Of a DNA stretch of 34,586 bases, positions 16,363 through 23,938 are shown one piece after another (positions within the stretch are counted from its first letter, which is position 1; each line of letters starts with the position of its first letter). The stretch covers positions 1 through 34,586 of the forward strand of contig NZ_PDZL01000034.1 in NCBI RefSeq assembly GCF_002735705.1, in the 5' to 3' direction. The stretch comes from Janthinobacterium sp. BJB426 (GTDB taxonomy: Bacteria; Pseudomonadota; Gammaproteobacteria; Burkholderiales; Burkholderiaceae_D). Both the position numbers and the translations under genes were made by a program. Below the pieces are notes generated by a model. The model did no database searches. It was not told the origin of the DNA and was given only the letters and a program-made list of their open reading frames with translations.

Positions 16363-16391
16363 ATTATAAGGGTTTTGCTTTTAGATTGGAA
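16363..16391 (-). promoter_or_regulatory. putative argF promoter
   Basis: A perfect TATAAT on the minus strand (16368-16363) has TTCCAA (16391-16386) 17 bp upstream. The -35 match is poor. The leader to ATG 16165 would be about 190 nt. It contains a GC-rich palindrome, GCCGCCGGCGGC (16189-16200), that could fold. Confidence 0.4.
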
Positions 16392-16398
16392 AGACTGG

Positions 16399-16434
16399 CC
16401 GGGCGCGTACTTGTATAGGCAAGCCTGCGCCCGG
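16399..16434 (-). terminator. stem-loop after the TPR-GAF kinase gene
   Basis: CCGGGCGC (16399-16406) pairs perfectly with GCGCCCGG (16427-16434), and inner CTTG (16410-16413) pairs with CAAG (16420-16423). It lies 15 bp beyond the kinase stop. No clear T-run follows, so termination is only likely. Confidence 0.4.
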
Positions 16435-16448
16435 GCAAACGGTGGTGG

Positions 16449-19304
16449 TTAATAGATGCTGGCGGGCGCAGCGCCGTCCAGCTGGGGCGCTTCCAGCGGC
16501 AAGTCCAGGGTGAAGCGCGTGCCGGCGGGGCTGCTGGCCACCTGGATGGTGCCGCCCAGCAGGGCCGTGACGATGTTGTAGCTGATCGACAAACCCAGGC
16601 CGCTGCCACCCTGGCCCAGCTTGGTGGTAAAGAAGGGGTCGAAGATGCGCGACAAATGTTGTTCCGCGATGCCGCCGCCATTGTCCTCGAAGACGATCTG
16701 CACGCGCGCCGCTTCCATCGTGGCGGACAGGCGCATGCAACCGGTGCCGGCGGCGCCATCGTTGGGCGCGGGAGCGAAGGCATGCAGCAGGGCATTGTTG
16801 ATCAGATTGGTGATCACCTGGCCGAACGGACCCGGATAGCTGTCCATGGCGATGCCGAAGGCTATCTCCACTTCGATGCGGTGGCCCGAACTGCGGATGC
16901 GGTTCATGACGGTGGCGATGATTTCATTGCTTACTTGTTGCAAGTCAAACCGGCGCCGCTGCTCGGTGGTGCGGTCGACGGCCACCTGCTTGAAGCTGTT
17001 GACCAGGTCGGCCGCGCTGCGCAGGCCCCGCATCACCAGCGCCGACGCCTTGCCTGCATCGTCGATGAAGGCGGCCAGGTCCGAGCGGCGCAGGCCGGGA
17101 CCGTTCATCAGGCGTTCCACGTCTTCCGTCTTTTGTTGCATGGTGCTGGCGATCAGCAGACTGTTGCCGATCGGGGTATTCAGCTCATGCGCCACGCCGG
17201 CCATCAAGGAACCGAGGGCGGCCAGTTTTTCCTGCGATACCAGTTGCGCCTGGGCATCTTGCAATTGCCGGTAGGCGCTGGCATTGTCGAGCGCGATGGC
17301 GCCATACGCGCACAGGGTGCGAAAGATCAGCCGCTCGCGTTCGCCATACGCGTTGGCATGGCAGGCTTGCACCGTCATCACGCCCAGCACGCGCTCGCCC
17401 ACCATCAGCGGCACGTACAGCACGCTCTGGTTATGCAGGGTGCCGGGCACCGTGTAGGCGTGGCGGCGCGGCGGTACCTGGTCGATATACACTTCGCGCC
17501 GGCCCAGCAGGCAGCGCACGGAGTAGGCGCGTGGATTGTTCAGTGGAATGGCGTTGTCGGACAGGGGCCGGCCCGCTTCCATGCCATGCGCGCGGCGCAG
17601 CGCCGTGCCTGCCGCGTCGAGCATGTAGACGGCGAAAGTGTTGACGGGCAGCAAGGCATGCACATGGCGGTCGAGCACCTGGAATACGGCGCTGGCGTCG
17701 AGGTGGGTGGTGATTTCCTGGCCGATGGCCGACAGTCGTTCCAGGGTGTCGCTGGTCTGCTGCAGCACTTCGGCGCGGCGCGCTTCGGAGGCGGCCAGTT
17801 CGCGGTGGTGATAGCCTTCCGAGCGCGCATGTTCCGTCTGGTGGTAGACCTGCATGGCGGTGGCGCGGTTGCTCGCCTGCTGGGTGTGGCTTTTTTCACG
17901 CGCCATGCCCGCATCGAGGGCGATATCGTAGGCGCGCGCATAGTCGCCCGCATGCGCGTATTCGCGCGCCAGCGCGTCGAGCAGTTCGCCGGGCGGCGAA
18001 TAGCCTTCGATGGAGGCGGCCACCTGCAGCGCCTGGTGCAGGAAATGCAGGGCGGGATTACGTTCCAGCATGTCTGCGGGCGGCGGCAACTCATGGCGCG
18101 CATGCAGCATGGACAAGACGCGCAGCGCCGCCACCTGGTGCATGGCGTCGCCTTGCGCGGTGGCCAGCTGGCAAGCCCGCTCGGCCGCTTGCAGCGCCTC
18201 GTCCGGGCGGTCCAGGTAGGACAGCGCGTGGGCGCTGCCGCGCTGGGCCATGCTGCGGAAATCGGCCTGGCCCAACGCTTCGGCCCGCTGCGCCAGTCGG
18301 CTGAAGGCGTCGAGCGCCGTGTCGTAATCGCCCTTGTCCAGGCTCAGTTCGCCCAGGTGGAACAGGGCGTTGGCATAGGTGCGCGCACCTGCCACGGGCG
18401 CCAGGATGAGCAGCGCCTGGCGCAGCAAGTCTTCGGCAGCGGCCAGGCGCCCCAGCTTGCGCATGGTTTCGGCCGTATGCGTCTGGCAGGCGCCGATGCT
18501 GCGCGGCCAGCCCGTGGGACGCGCCAGGTCCAGCGCGCACTGCATCCATTCGAGGGCCGATTCGTTGTCGTTGAGGCTGGAAAAACAGTCGCCGATATTG
18601 ATGGCGGCCGTGATGGCGCCGCGCAGCTGGCCGCTTTCCAGCGCCGCTTCATAGCTTTGCATGTAGTGGCCGGCGGCCGTGCCCAGGTCGCGCGAGGTGT
18701 GCGCCAGCAAGCCGCGGAAGTCATGCACCCAGGCAGCGAGCGGCGCGGGCAGCTTGCCGCTGGCGCCGTCAGCCTGGAAGGCGGCGCCCCAGCGGGCTTG
18801 GGCGGCCGGCGCATCGCGCAACACGGCCCAGCGCGCCGTGGCGGCGTCGGCCAGGCTGGCGCGCATCGCATCGCCGGCGCTGCGCGCTTGTCCGGCAGCG
18901 GCCAGCAGTTCGGCATCGCAACGGGCATGGTCGCCCCGGTCGACGGCAATCGAGGACAGCAGCCAGTGCGCATCGGCGCAAGCGGCGCCGTCGCCGTGCG
19001 CGCACAGGATGGCGTGCGCCGCCATGGCCAGGCTTTCGGCCGCATCGAGCGCCCCTTGCAGCCAGGATACTTCCGCCTGCACCAGTTGCAGACGCGCCTG
19101 CGCGATGGCCAGGGCGCGGTCCGGCAGTTGGGCCTGGGGCAGCAAGGCCGCCGCTTCGGCCGCATGGTGCAGCGCCTGTGCGCAGTTGCGCTGGCGCAAA
19201 TGCCAGGCCAGCAGCATCAGCAAGGGCAGGCGCTCCAAGGCGCGCAATGGCCGCAGTGTGTCTTCCCACTGTGCAATGTCATGTTCGAGTGCGAACATTT
19301 CCAT
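16449..19304 (-). CDS. soluble sensor histidine kinase with TPR-like and GAF domains
   Basis: The 951-residue protein has no membrane segment or signal peptide. About 500 N-terminal residues are Ala/Leu-rich helical repeats of TPR type. A helical linker and a GAF domain (about 530-680, starting near ERLSAIGQEI) follow. The kinase core has H706 in AHELNTPIGN, N box NLINNALLHAF, EDNGGGI, FDPFFTTK and GGSGLGLSI. This resembles ATP-binding kinases that read a cytoplasmic signal through protein repeats and GAF. GGGAG precedes the ATG by about seven bases. No response regulator is adjacent, so the partner is unknown. The GAF ligand and the role of the TPR part cannot be read from sequence. Confidence 0.9.
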   Translation of the reverse strand: MEMFALEHDIAQWEDTLRPLRALERLPLLMLLAWHLRQRNCAQALHHAAEAAALLPQAQLPDRALAIAQARLQLVQAEVSWLQGALDAAESLAMAAHAILCAHGDGAACADAHWLLSSIAVDRGDHARCDAELLAAAGQARSAGDAMRASLADAATARWAVLRDAPAAQARWGAAFQADGASGKLPAPLAAWVHDFRGLLAHTSRDLGTAAGHYMQSYEAALESGQLRGAITAAINIGDCFSSLNDNESALEWMQCALDLARPTGWPRSIGACQTHTAETMRKLGRLAAAEDLLRQALLILAPVAGARTYANALFHLGELSLDKGDYDTALDAFSRLAQRAEALGQADFRSMAQRGSAHALSYLDRPDEALQAAERACQLATAQGDAMHQVAALRVLSMLHARHELPPPADMLERNPALHFLHQALQVAASIEGYSPPGELLDALAREYAHAGDYARAYDIALDAGMAREKSHTQQASNRATAMQVYHQTEHARSEGYHHRELAASEARRAEVLQQTSDTLERLSAIGQEITTHLDASAVFQVLDRHVHALLPVNTFAVYMLDAAGTALRRAHGMEAGRPLSDNAIPLNNPRAYSVRCLLGRREVYIDQVPPRRHAYTVPGTLHNQSVLYVPLMVGERVLGVMTVQACHANAYGERERLIFRTLCAYGAIALDNASAYRQLQDAQAQLVSQEKLAALGSLMAGVAHELNTPIGNSLLIASTMQQKTEDVERLMNGPGLRRSDLAAFIDDAGKASALVMRGLRSAADLVNSFKQVAVDRTTEQRRRFDLQQVSNEIIATVMNRIRSSGHRIEVEIAFGIAMDSYPGPFGQVITNLINNALLHAFAPAPNDGAAGTGCMRLSATMEAARVQIVFEDNGGGIAEQHLSRIFDPFFTTKLGQGGSGLGLSISYNIVTALLGGTIQVASSPAGTRFTLDLPLEAPQLDGAAPASIY

Positions 19305-19447
19305 CCGAAATCTCCCGCAAGGCGATGGTGTTGGCCAGCGGCCAGTGGCACCTTATTGGATCGCATTGTAAGCTGCATTCGGATGCAGTTGTTTGGCTGA
19401 CTCGACAGTATTTTTTGCACATACCCGTTTGGACTGCGCAAAGCAGG

Positions 19448-19487
19448 CGGGGCGTGCACCAGCCCCTGCCGGCTGATGCACGCCCCG
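19448..19487. terminator. strong stem-loop after the small exported protein gene
   Basis: CGGGGCGTGCA (19448-19458) pairs perfectly with TGCACGCCCCG (19477-19487); an inner AGCC/GGCT pair (19461-19464 with 19471-19474) extends the structure. It lies about 60 bp beyond the stop of the 138-residue gene. No T-run follows on the minus strand, so it may stabilise the RNA end rather than terminate. Confidence 0.5.
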
Positions 19488-19547
19488 TGGACAGGCTGGC
19501 GATGGCTTGCCAGCCAGTTGCCGCGCCGCTTGTGCCGTGCTGCCTGC

Positions 19548-19964
19548 TTAGCGGCCGGCGAAGTGCACGGTGCTGGCCGTTTCGCCAGCCTTGGCGATGG
19601 CGCCCGGAATATTGTTCAGGCCGGTGATGGCGATGACGTCGCCATCGTTGCGAAATTCCATGCGGGTGCCGCTGGCCGTTTCAAAGACGCCAGGTGCGCG
19701 GCCGAACAGTTCTACTTCGGGCTGTCCCTTGATTTGCGTGAAATAGCGGTTGACTTGCTGGCGCAGCAGCAAGGTATCGCCCGTGTCGAGCTGGTAGCGA
19801 TTGCCATACTGGCTGAATTCCTGCGGGGCCAGTTTGTAGACCTTGCCGGAGATCTGGACCTTGTCCTGGTCGCCGATTTCCAGCGCGCTGGCGCTGAGGC
19901 AAGACAGGCCGAGGACGAGGGCGGCGCTACCGAGGGCCAGGGTACGCGAGAACGATGCTTTCAT
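19548..19964 (-). CDS. exported protein of unknown function
   Basis: The 138-residue protein is not recognised. It has a clear Sec signal peptide: positively charged start MKASFSR, a hydrophobic core of about 17 residues, and a probable cleavage after SASA near residue 27. The single Cys in the signal does not fit a lipobox. The mature part of about 110 residues has no Cys, is polar and looks beta-rich (VQISGKVYKLAP, RMEFRNDGDVIAITGLNNIPG). AAGGTG precedes the ATG by about six bases. It stands alone between the TPR-GAF kinase and rsgA with gaps over 240 bp on both sides. Location is likely periplasmic; no function is proposed. Confidence 0.75.
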   Translation of the reverse strand: MKASFSRTLALGSAALVLGLSCLSASALEIGDQDKVQISGKVYKLAPQEFSQYGNRYQLDTGDTLLLRQQVNRYFTQIKGQPEVELFGRAPGVFETASGTRMEFRNDGDVIAITGLNNIPGAIAKAGETASTVHFAGR

Positions 19965-20162
19965 GATTTCACCTTGTGATCAAATGCGGGTTGGAGTTAG
20001 ACCAATGTTGTCTCCAGCAGGTTCGCTGGCGGGGACAATGCCAAGGTAGCAAGTGGACCTGCGCGATGCCAGCGCAAAGCGATGAAACGCCGGAATCCGG
20101 CGCTGAAACGCGAATTCGGGCGATGGATGGTTTTGGAATGAATGCGCGAAAGCGGGCTGAAC

Positions 20163-20181
20163 AACAGAATTTAATTCTGTT
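20163..20181. repeat. perfect 9-bp inverted repeat
   Basis: AACAGAATT (20163-20171) and AATTCTGTT (20173-20181) are exact reverse complements around a central T. It lies in the AT-rich 281-bp space between the small exported protein gene and rsgA. It could be an operator for the exported protein gene, whose start is about 200 bp away, or part of the rsgA 3' region. Confidence 0.5.
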
Positions 20182-20211
20182 TAATTCGTGGTGGTAATGT
20201 TTTTGTCGGTT

Positions 20212-20238
20212 TGGCGCCCGCGCCGATGGTGGGCGCCA
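20212..20238 (-). terminator. stem-loop after rsgA
   Basis: TGGCGCCC (20212-20219) and GGGCGCCA (20231-20238) form a perfect 8-bp stem eight bases beyond the rsgA stop. No T-run follows. It probably marks the end of the M48-phhB-rsgA transcript. Confidence 0.45.
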
Positions 20239-20245
20239 GGCGCGT

Positions 20246-21151
20246 TCAATACAGCGTTTGCGCCGACTCGTGCAGCAGCTGGCCGTACAGGGTATGGCGC
20301 ATCTTGGCGATCTTGCCTTCAGACAAGGCTTGCAGGATGGCGCACTGCGGCTCGATCAGGTGGCGGCAGTTATAGAACTTGCAGCCGCCAAGATACGGCT
20401 GGAATTCGCGGAAGGCCCGCTCCAGCATGCCTTCGGACAAGTGGTACAGGCCGAATTCCTGGAAGCCCGGCGAATCGATGATGGAGCTGTTCGCGCCCAG
20501 TTCGTCGAGCTTGTACAGGCGCGTAAAGGTCGTCGTGTGCTTGCCCGTGTCGAGCGCTGCCGAGATTTCGCGCACGGCGATGTCGGCGTCCGGCACCAGC
20601 AGGTTGATCAAGGACGACTTGCCCATGCCCGACTGGCCGATGAGGATGGATGATTGGCCCGCCAGCAGCGGCGCCAGGGTGGCCACGGCGTGCTCGGGTT
20701 CGGCGCGGGCCGACACTTCATCGACGGGATAGCCCATCGATGAATACGGCAGCAGGCGTTCGCGGGCGCGTTCCAGTGAAGCGGTCACGTCCGTTTTGTT
20801 GAGGATGATGCGCGCGTCGATGCCAGCTGCGTCGGCCGCCACCAGCGAGCGCGAGATCAGGTCGTCGGCAAAGCCCGGTTCCGTCGCCACGACGATGAAC
20901 AGCTGCGTCAGGTTGGCGGCCAGCAATTTCGACTTGTACTGGTCCGAGCGGTACAGCAGGGTCTTGCGTTCCTCGATGCGGTCGATGACGGCCTGGTCGT
21001 TGGACGTGCGCGTCAGGTGCACGATGTCGCCCACGGCCACATTGGTTTTCTTGCCGCGCGTCACGCATTGCAGCTTGGCGCCGTCCACGTCGGCCAGGTA
21101 GTGGCGGCCGTGGGCGGCGATGATGACACCTGTCAACTTGCCTTCGCTCAT
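20246..21151 (-). CDS. rsgA: ribosome small subunit-dependent GTPase RsgA
   Basis: RsgA helps late maturation of the 30S ribosomal subunit and hydrolyses GTP when bound to it. The 301-residue protein has an N-terminal OB fold (about 1-75), a circularly permuted GTPase domain with G4 NKTD (118-121) before the P-loop GQSGMGKSS (172-180) and G3 DSPG (226-229), and a C-terminal zinc site C257, C262, H264, C270. All key residues are present. ATG 21151 overlaps the phhB stop as ATGA; the longer frame to 21406 is shadow over phhB. It is the last gene of a three-gene coupled set. Confidence 0.96.
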   Translation of the reverse strand: MSEGKLTGVIIAAHGRHYLADVDGAKLQCVTRGKKTNVAVGDIVHLTRTSNDQAVIDRIEERKTLLYRSDQYKSKLLAANLTQLFIVVATEPGFADDLISRSLVAADAAGIDARIILNKTDVTASLERARERLLPYSSMGYPVDEVSARAEPEHAVATLAPLLAGQSSILIGQSGMGKSSLINLLVPDADIAVREISAALDTGKHTTTFTRLYKLDELGANSSIIDSPGFQEFGLYHLSEGMLERAFREFQPYLGGCKFYNCRHLIEPQCAILQALSEGKIAKMRHTLYGQLLHESAQTLY

Positions 21152-21513
21152 GGGGCCACCTGGCTGCTCTGGTAGATGAGGTCTGCCTTGGCGGCGCAGA
21201 TGAAGTCGTTTTCGGACAGGCCGCCGGCGCCCTGGTTGACCGAGTGCGTGTCGTAGCGCACGGCGCAGGTTTTGTAAGTAATGATGAGCTCCGGATGGTG
21301 ATCTTGTGTATGGGTCATATAGGCCAGGGCGTTCACGAACGCCAGGGTCTGGTAGTAATTCTTGAAGCCAAAGTCGCGGCACAGCTTGCCGTTTTGCAAG
21401 CTCCACTGCGGCAGCAGGCCGTGCAGGGTGGCGATATCCGTGTCGCCCAGCGCCTGCTGGCGCGGCGTGCAGGACAGTTGGACCAGGTCTTGCGAAGTCG
21501 ATGGCGTATTCAT
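21148..21513 (-). CDS. phhB: 4a-hydroxytetrahydrobiopterin dehydratase (PCD)
   Basis: The 121-residue protein is a pterin-4a-carbinolamine dehydratase, which regenerates the pterin cofactor of aromatic amino acid hydroxylases. The active-site motif is visible: THTQDHHPELIITY with the His pair, followed by the later THSVNQGAGGLSENDF carrying the third His and the Asp. The length is slightly above the usual 95-115 because of an N-terminal stretch. Its start overlaps the M48 protease stop and its stop overlaps rsgA, both as ATGA, so the three are translated together. No phenylalanine hydroxylase gene lies in the window, so the hydroxylase it serves is not seen. Confidence 0.93.
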   Translation of the reverse strand: MNTPSTSQDLVQLSCTPRQQALGDTDIATLHGLLPQWSLQNGKLCRDFGFKNYYQTLAFVNALAYMTHTQDHHPELIITYKTCAVRYDTHSVNQGAGGLSENDFICAAKADLIYQSSQVAP

Positions 21514-22790
21514 GTGGCAGCCCCTTTCAGGTGGCGGATGCGCACGCTGGCCGGTGGGTGGCTATCGTAAAAGGCCGAGTGCAGCGGGTCGGGCGTCAGG
21601 GTCGACGCATTGTCTTCATACATTTTGACGAGCGCCGAGACCAGGTCGTCCGCCTGCGTGTGCGTGGCGGCAAAGGCGTCGGCTTCGAATTCGTGCTTGC
21701 GCGAGCTGAGCGAGGTCAACGGGCCCAGCAGGAAAGTGAAGACGGGCAAGGCCAGCATGAACAGCAGCAGGGCCAGCGCATCCGTCGGCTGGCCAGTGAG
21801 CGCCAGGGCAACAGGGTCGACGCCCAGGCCCGCGTAAAACCATGGCTGCGTCTTCAGGAAGCCCAGCAGCGCGAGGAAACCCAGCGAGATGACGAACATC
21901 ATGGCGATGCGCTTGACGATATGCTTGAGCTTGAAGTGGCCCAGTTCATGCGCCAGCACGGCTTCGATTTCCTGCGGCGCCAGGCGCGACAGCAGGGTGT
22001 CGAAGAAAACGATGCGCTTGTTGGCGCCAAAGCCCGAGAAATACGCATTGCCGTGGGCGCTGCGCTTCGAGCCATCCATGACGAACAAGCCTTTCGAGGC
22101 GAATCCGACGCGCTGCATCAAGCCTTCGATGCGGCTTTTCAGCGCTTCGTCGGCCAGCGGCGTGAATTTGTTGAACAGGGGGGCGATGACGGTGGGAAAC
22201 AGCACCATCATCAGCAACTGGAAGCCGCTCCAGACGAACCAGGCGTACAGCCACCACAGGTCGCCCGACTTGGCCATCAGGGTCAGCACGACCCAGATCA
22301 GCGGCAGGCCGATGACGGCGCCCAGGCCCACGCCCTTGAGCATGTCCGTGAAGAACAGCTTGCGCGCCATGGTATTGAAGCCGAAGCGCTGCTCCAGCAC
22401 GAACTGGCGGTAATAGTCGAAGGGCAGGTCGATCAGGCCGGAAATGGCGGCAAAGGCGGCGATCAGGCCGATCTGGTACAGCATGGGCGAACCCTGCCCC
22501 ATCCATTCATTCAGGTGCAGCGCCAGCCATTGCAGGCCGCCCAGCAAGGTAAAGCCGATCAGCACGGCATAGTTGATCAGCAGGGTCAGCAAGCCGAACT
22601 TGGTCTTCGCCACCGTGTAGTCGGCCGCCTTCTGGTGCGCGGCCAGCGGGATCTTTTCCGCGAACTCGGCAGGCACGGCGGCGCGGTGCGCCAGCACGTG
22701 GCGGATCTGCCGCGAAGCGAGCCAGAAGCGCACGGCCAGGGTCAAAACGAGGACGGATACAAACAAAATCGAAAACGCGAGTGAATACAT
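21510..22790 (-). CDS. M48 family membrane zinc metalloprotease (Ste24-like)
   Basis: The 426-residue protein is an integral membrane protease of the M48/Ste24 CAAX-protease type. It has an N-terminal membrane segment, several more between about 60 and 210, and two after the active site. Zinc and catalytic residues are in HELGHFKLKH, with the third zinc ligand likely in EFEADAFAA. The N-terminal peptidase_M48_N region with FDYYRQFVLEQRFGFN is typical. Substrate is unknown; bacterial members take part in membrane protein quality control or peptide cleavage. It heads the M48-phhB-rsgA set and is divergent from orn across a 56-bp gap, so both promoters must sit close together. Confidence 0.92.
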   Translation of the reverse strand: MYSLAFSILFVSVLVLTLAVRFWLASRQIRHVLAHRAAVPAEFAEKIPLAAHQKAADYTVAKTKFGLLTLLINYAVLIGFTLLGGLQWLALHLNEWMGQGSPMLYQIGLIAAFAAISGLIDLPFDYYRQFVLEQRFGFNTMARKLFFTDMLKGVGLGAVIGLPLIWVVLTLMAKSGDLWWLYAWFVWSGFQLLMMVLFPTVIAPLFNKFTPLADEALKSRIEGLMQRVGFASKGLFVMDGSKRSAHGNAYFSGFGANKRIVFFDTLLSRLAPQEIEAVLAHELGHFKLKHIVKRIAMMFVISLGFLALLGFLKTQPWFYAGLGVDPVALALTGQPTDALALLLFMLALPVFTFLLGPLTSLSSRKHEFEADAFAATHTQADDLVSALVKMYEDNASTLTPDPLHSAFYDSHPPASVRIRHLKGAAT

Positions 22791-22846
22791 TCTGTGCCTG
22801 TGAGAAAATGGCTGATTATTTAGTTTGATTAGGCCAAGAGAGAATT

Positions 22847-23455
22847 ATGTCACAAGCGACCGACTTATCTGCACCCACCTCTGCATCCACCCCTGCACCC
22901 GCCGTGCCCGCACGTCCAAATGAGATGAACCTGGTCTGGGTCGACATGGAAATGACGGGTCTGGAGCCCGATACCGACCGCATCATCGAGGTGGCGGTGG
23001 TGGTGACGGACATGCACTTGAACCTGCTGGCCGAAGGCCCCGTGTTCGTGATTCACCAGTCGGATGAAACCCTGAACAAGATGGACGCCTGGAACAAGGG
23101 CACGCACGGCCGCTCGGGCCTGATCGACAAGGTCAAGGCGTCGACCGTGACGGAAGCCCAGGCGGAAGCGGAATTGATCGCGTTCCTGAAGAAATACGTG
23201 CCGGCAGGCAAGTCGCCCATGTGCGGCAACACCATTGGCCAGGACCGCCGCTTCATGGTGCGCGGCATGCCGAAGCTGGAAGCATTCTTCCACTATCGCA
23301 ATGTTGACGTGTCGACACTGAAAGAGCTGTGCAAGCGCTGGAAGCCGGAAATCGCCACCGGTTTCAAGAAACACCAGAAGCACACGGCGCTGGCCGATAT
23401 CCTCGAATCGATCGAGGAATTGAAGTACTACCGCGAGCACTTCATCAAATTGTAA
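22847..23455 (+). CDS. orn: oligoribonuclease
   Basis: Orn is a 3'-5' exonuclease that degrades 2-5 nt RNAs, including pGpG from cyclic di-GMP breakdown. DEDDh motifs are visible: VDMEMTGL (Asp, Glu), NTIGQDRRF (Asp), and HTALADI (His, Asp). The 202 residues exceed the 181 of E. coli because of a 26-residue Ala/Pro/Thr/Ser-rich N-terminal extension before MNLVWVDME. ATG 22847 has a ribosome site (AGAGAGAA); the internal ATG 22925 has none visible, so the extension is probably translated. A palindromic repeat begins eight bases after the stop. Confidence 0.96.
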   Translation: MSQATDLSAPTSASTPAPAVPARPNEMNLVWVDMEMTGLEPDTDRIIEVAVVVTDMHLNLLAEGPVFVIHQSDETLNKMDAWNKGTHGRSGLIDKVKASTVTEAQAEAELIAFLKKYVPAGKSPMCGNTIGQDRRFMVRGMPKLEAFFHYRNVDVSTLKELCKRWKPEIATGFKKHQKHTALADILESIEELKYYREHFIKL

Positions 23456-23462
23456 GTTGAAA

Positions 23463-23580
23463 ACGCCTCACAAAACCTACTGCGCGTCGGTATAGGCGGC
23501 CTGCGATGCTCACCGTACTAGAATACGGTTGCGCTTCTTAGCCACCTCTCCCTTCCGCTCGCTACGGTTTTGTGAGGTGT
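23463..23580. repeat. 118-bp palindromic repeat element
   Basis: ACGCCTCACAAAACC (23463-23477) and GGTTTTGTGAGGTGT (23566-23580) are reverse complements with one mismatch. Inside, ACCGTA (23512-23517) and TACGGT (23524-23529) form a central hairpin, and much of the sequence between pairs imperfectly. The element fills the gap between convergent orn and the 114-residue gene and has no coding capacity. It resembles a MITE or REP-like repeat unit and could end transcription from both sides. Confidence 0.6.
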
Positions 23581-23593
23581 CGCGAAGGTTCTG

Positions 23594-23938
23594 TTACATC
23601 GTATCAAAGTCAAAATCGAGGGTGTGCCAAACGCCGTCTTCATCCTGCCACTCCAGCGCAAACGGCCCTGTTTGCCGTAGTTCCATGACCCAGACGGTAG
23701 CTCCAGGTTCGCGAAAATACGCCACGCACTGCCCGAACGGTTGCTCCAGCCGGCACAGCACCAATCCCTCGCCCGCCACGGCGCACCATTGCTCATTGAT
23801 GTCGATCAAGGCCACGGCCGGGTCGCCATAGAATTCGCCCACGCTGGCTTGCCATCCATCGGCCGCCGTCACCGTGGCCTGTTCATAGTCATGCTGGACT
23901 ACGTATTGCGCGCTGCGCGCCAGTTCCCTGCTCGTCAT
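23594..23938 (-). CDS. hypothetical protein, LysR-coupled
   Basis: The 114-residue protein is not recognised. It begins MTSRELARSAQYVVQ and has no signal peptide or membrane segment. It is acidic, rich in aromatic residues, and ends in an acidic DFDFDTM. The sequence looks mostly beta (WQASVGEFYGDPAVALIDI, VWVMELRQTGPFALEWQ). It has two cysteines near the middle. ATG 23938 overlaps the stop of the LysR gene as ATGA, so it is co-translated with that regulator. Its frame stays open upstream inside the LysR gene, but that part is shadow. A cytoplasmic protein is likely; function is unknown. Confidence 0.7.
   Translation of the reverse strand: MTSRELARSAQYVVQHDYEQATVTAADGWQASVGEFYGDPAVALIDINEQWCAVAGEGLVLCRLEQPFGQCVAYFREPGATVWVMELRQTGPFALEWQDEDGVWHTLDFDFDTM

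Noticed and set aside
16656..19400. 914-codon open frame on the plus strand
   Set aside because: It is the antisense of the TPR-GAF kinase, rich in His, Gln, Arg and Gly with no domain. Long antisense frames are common in GC-rich genes.
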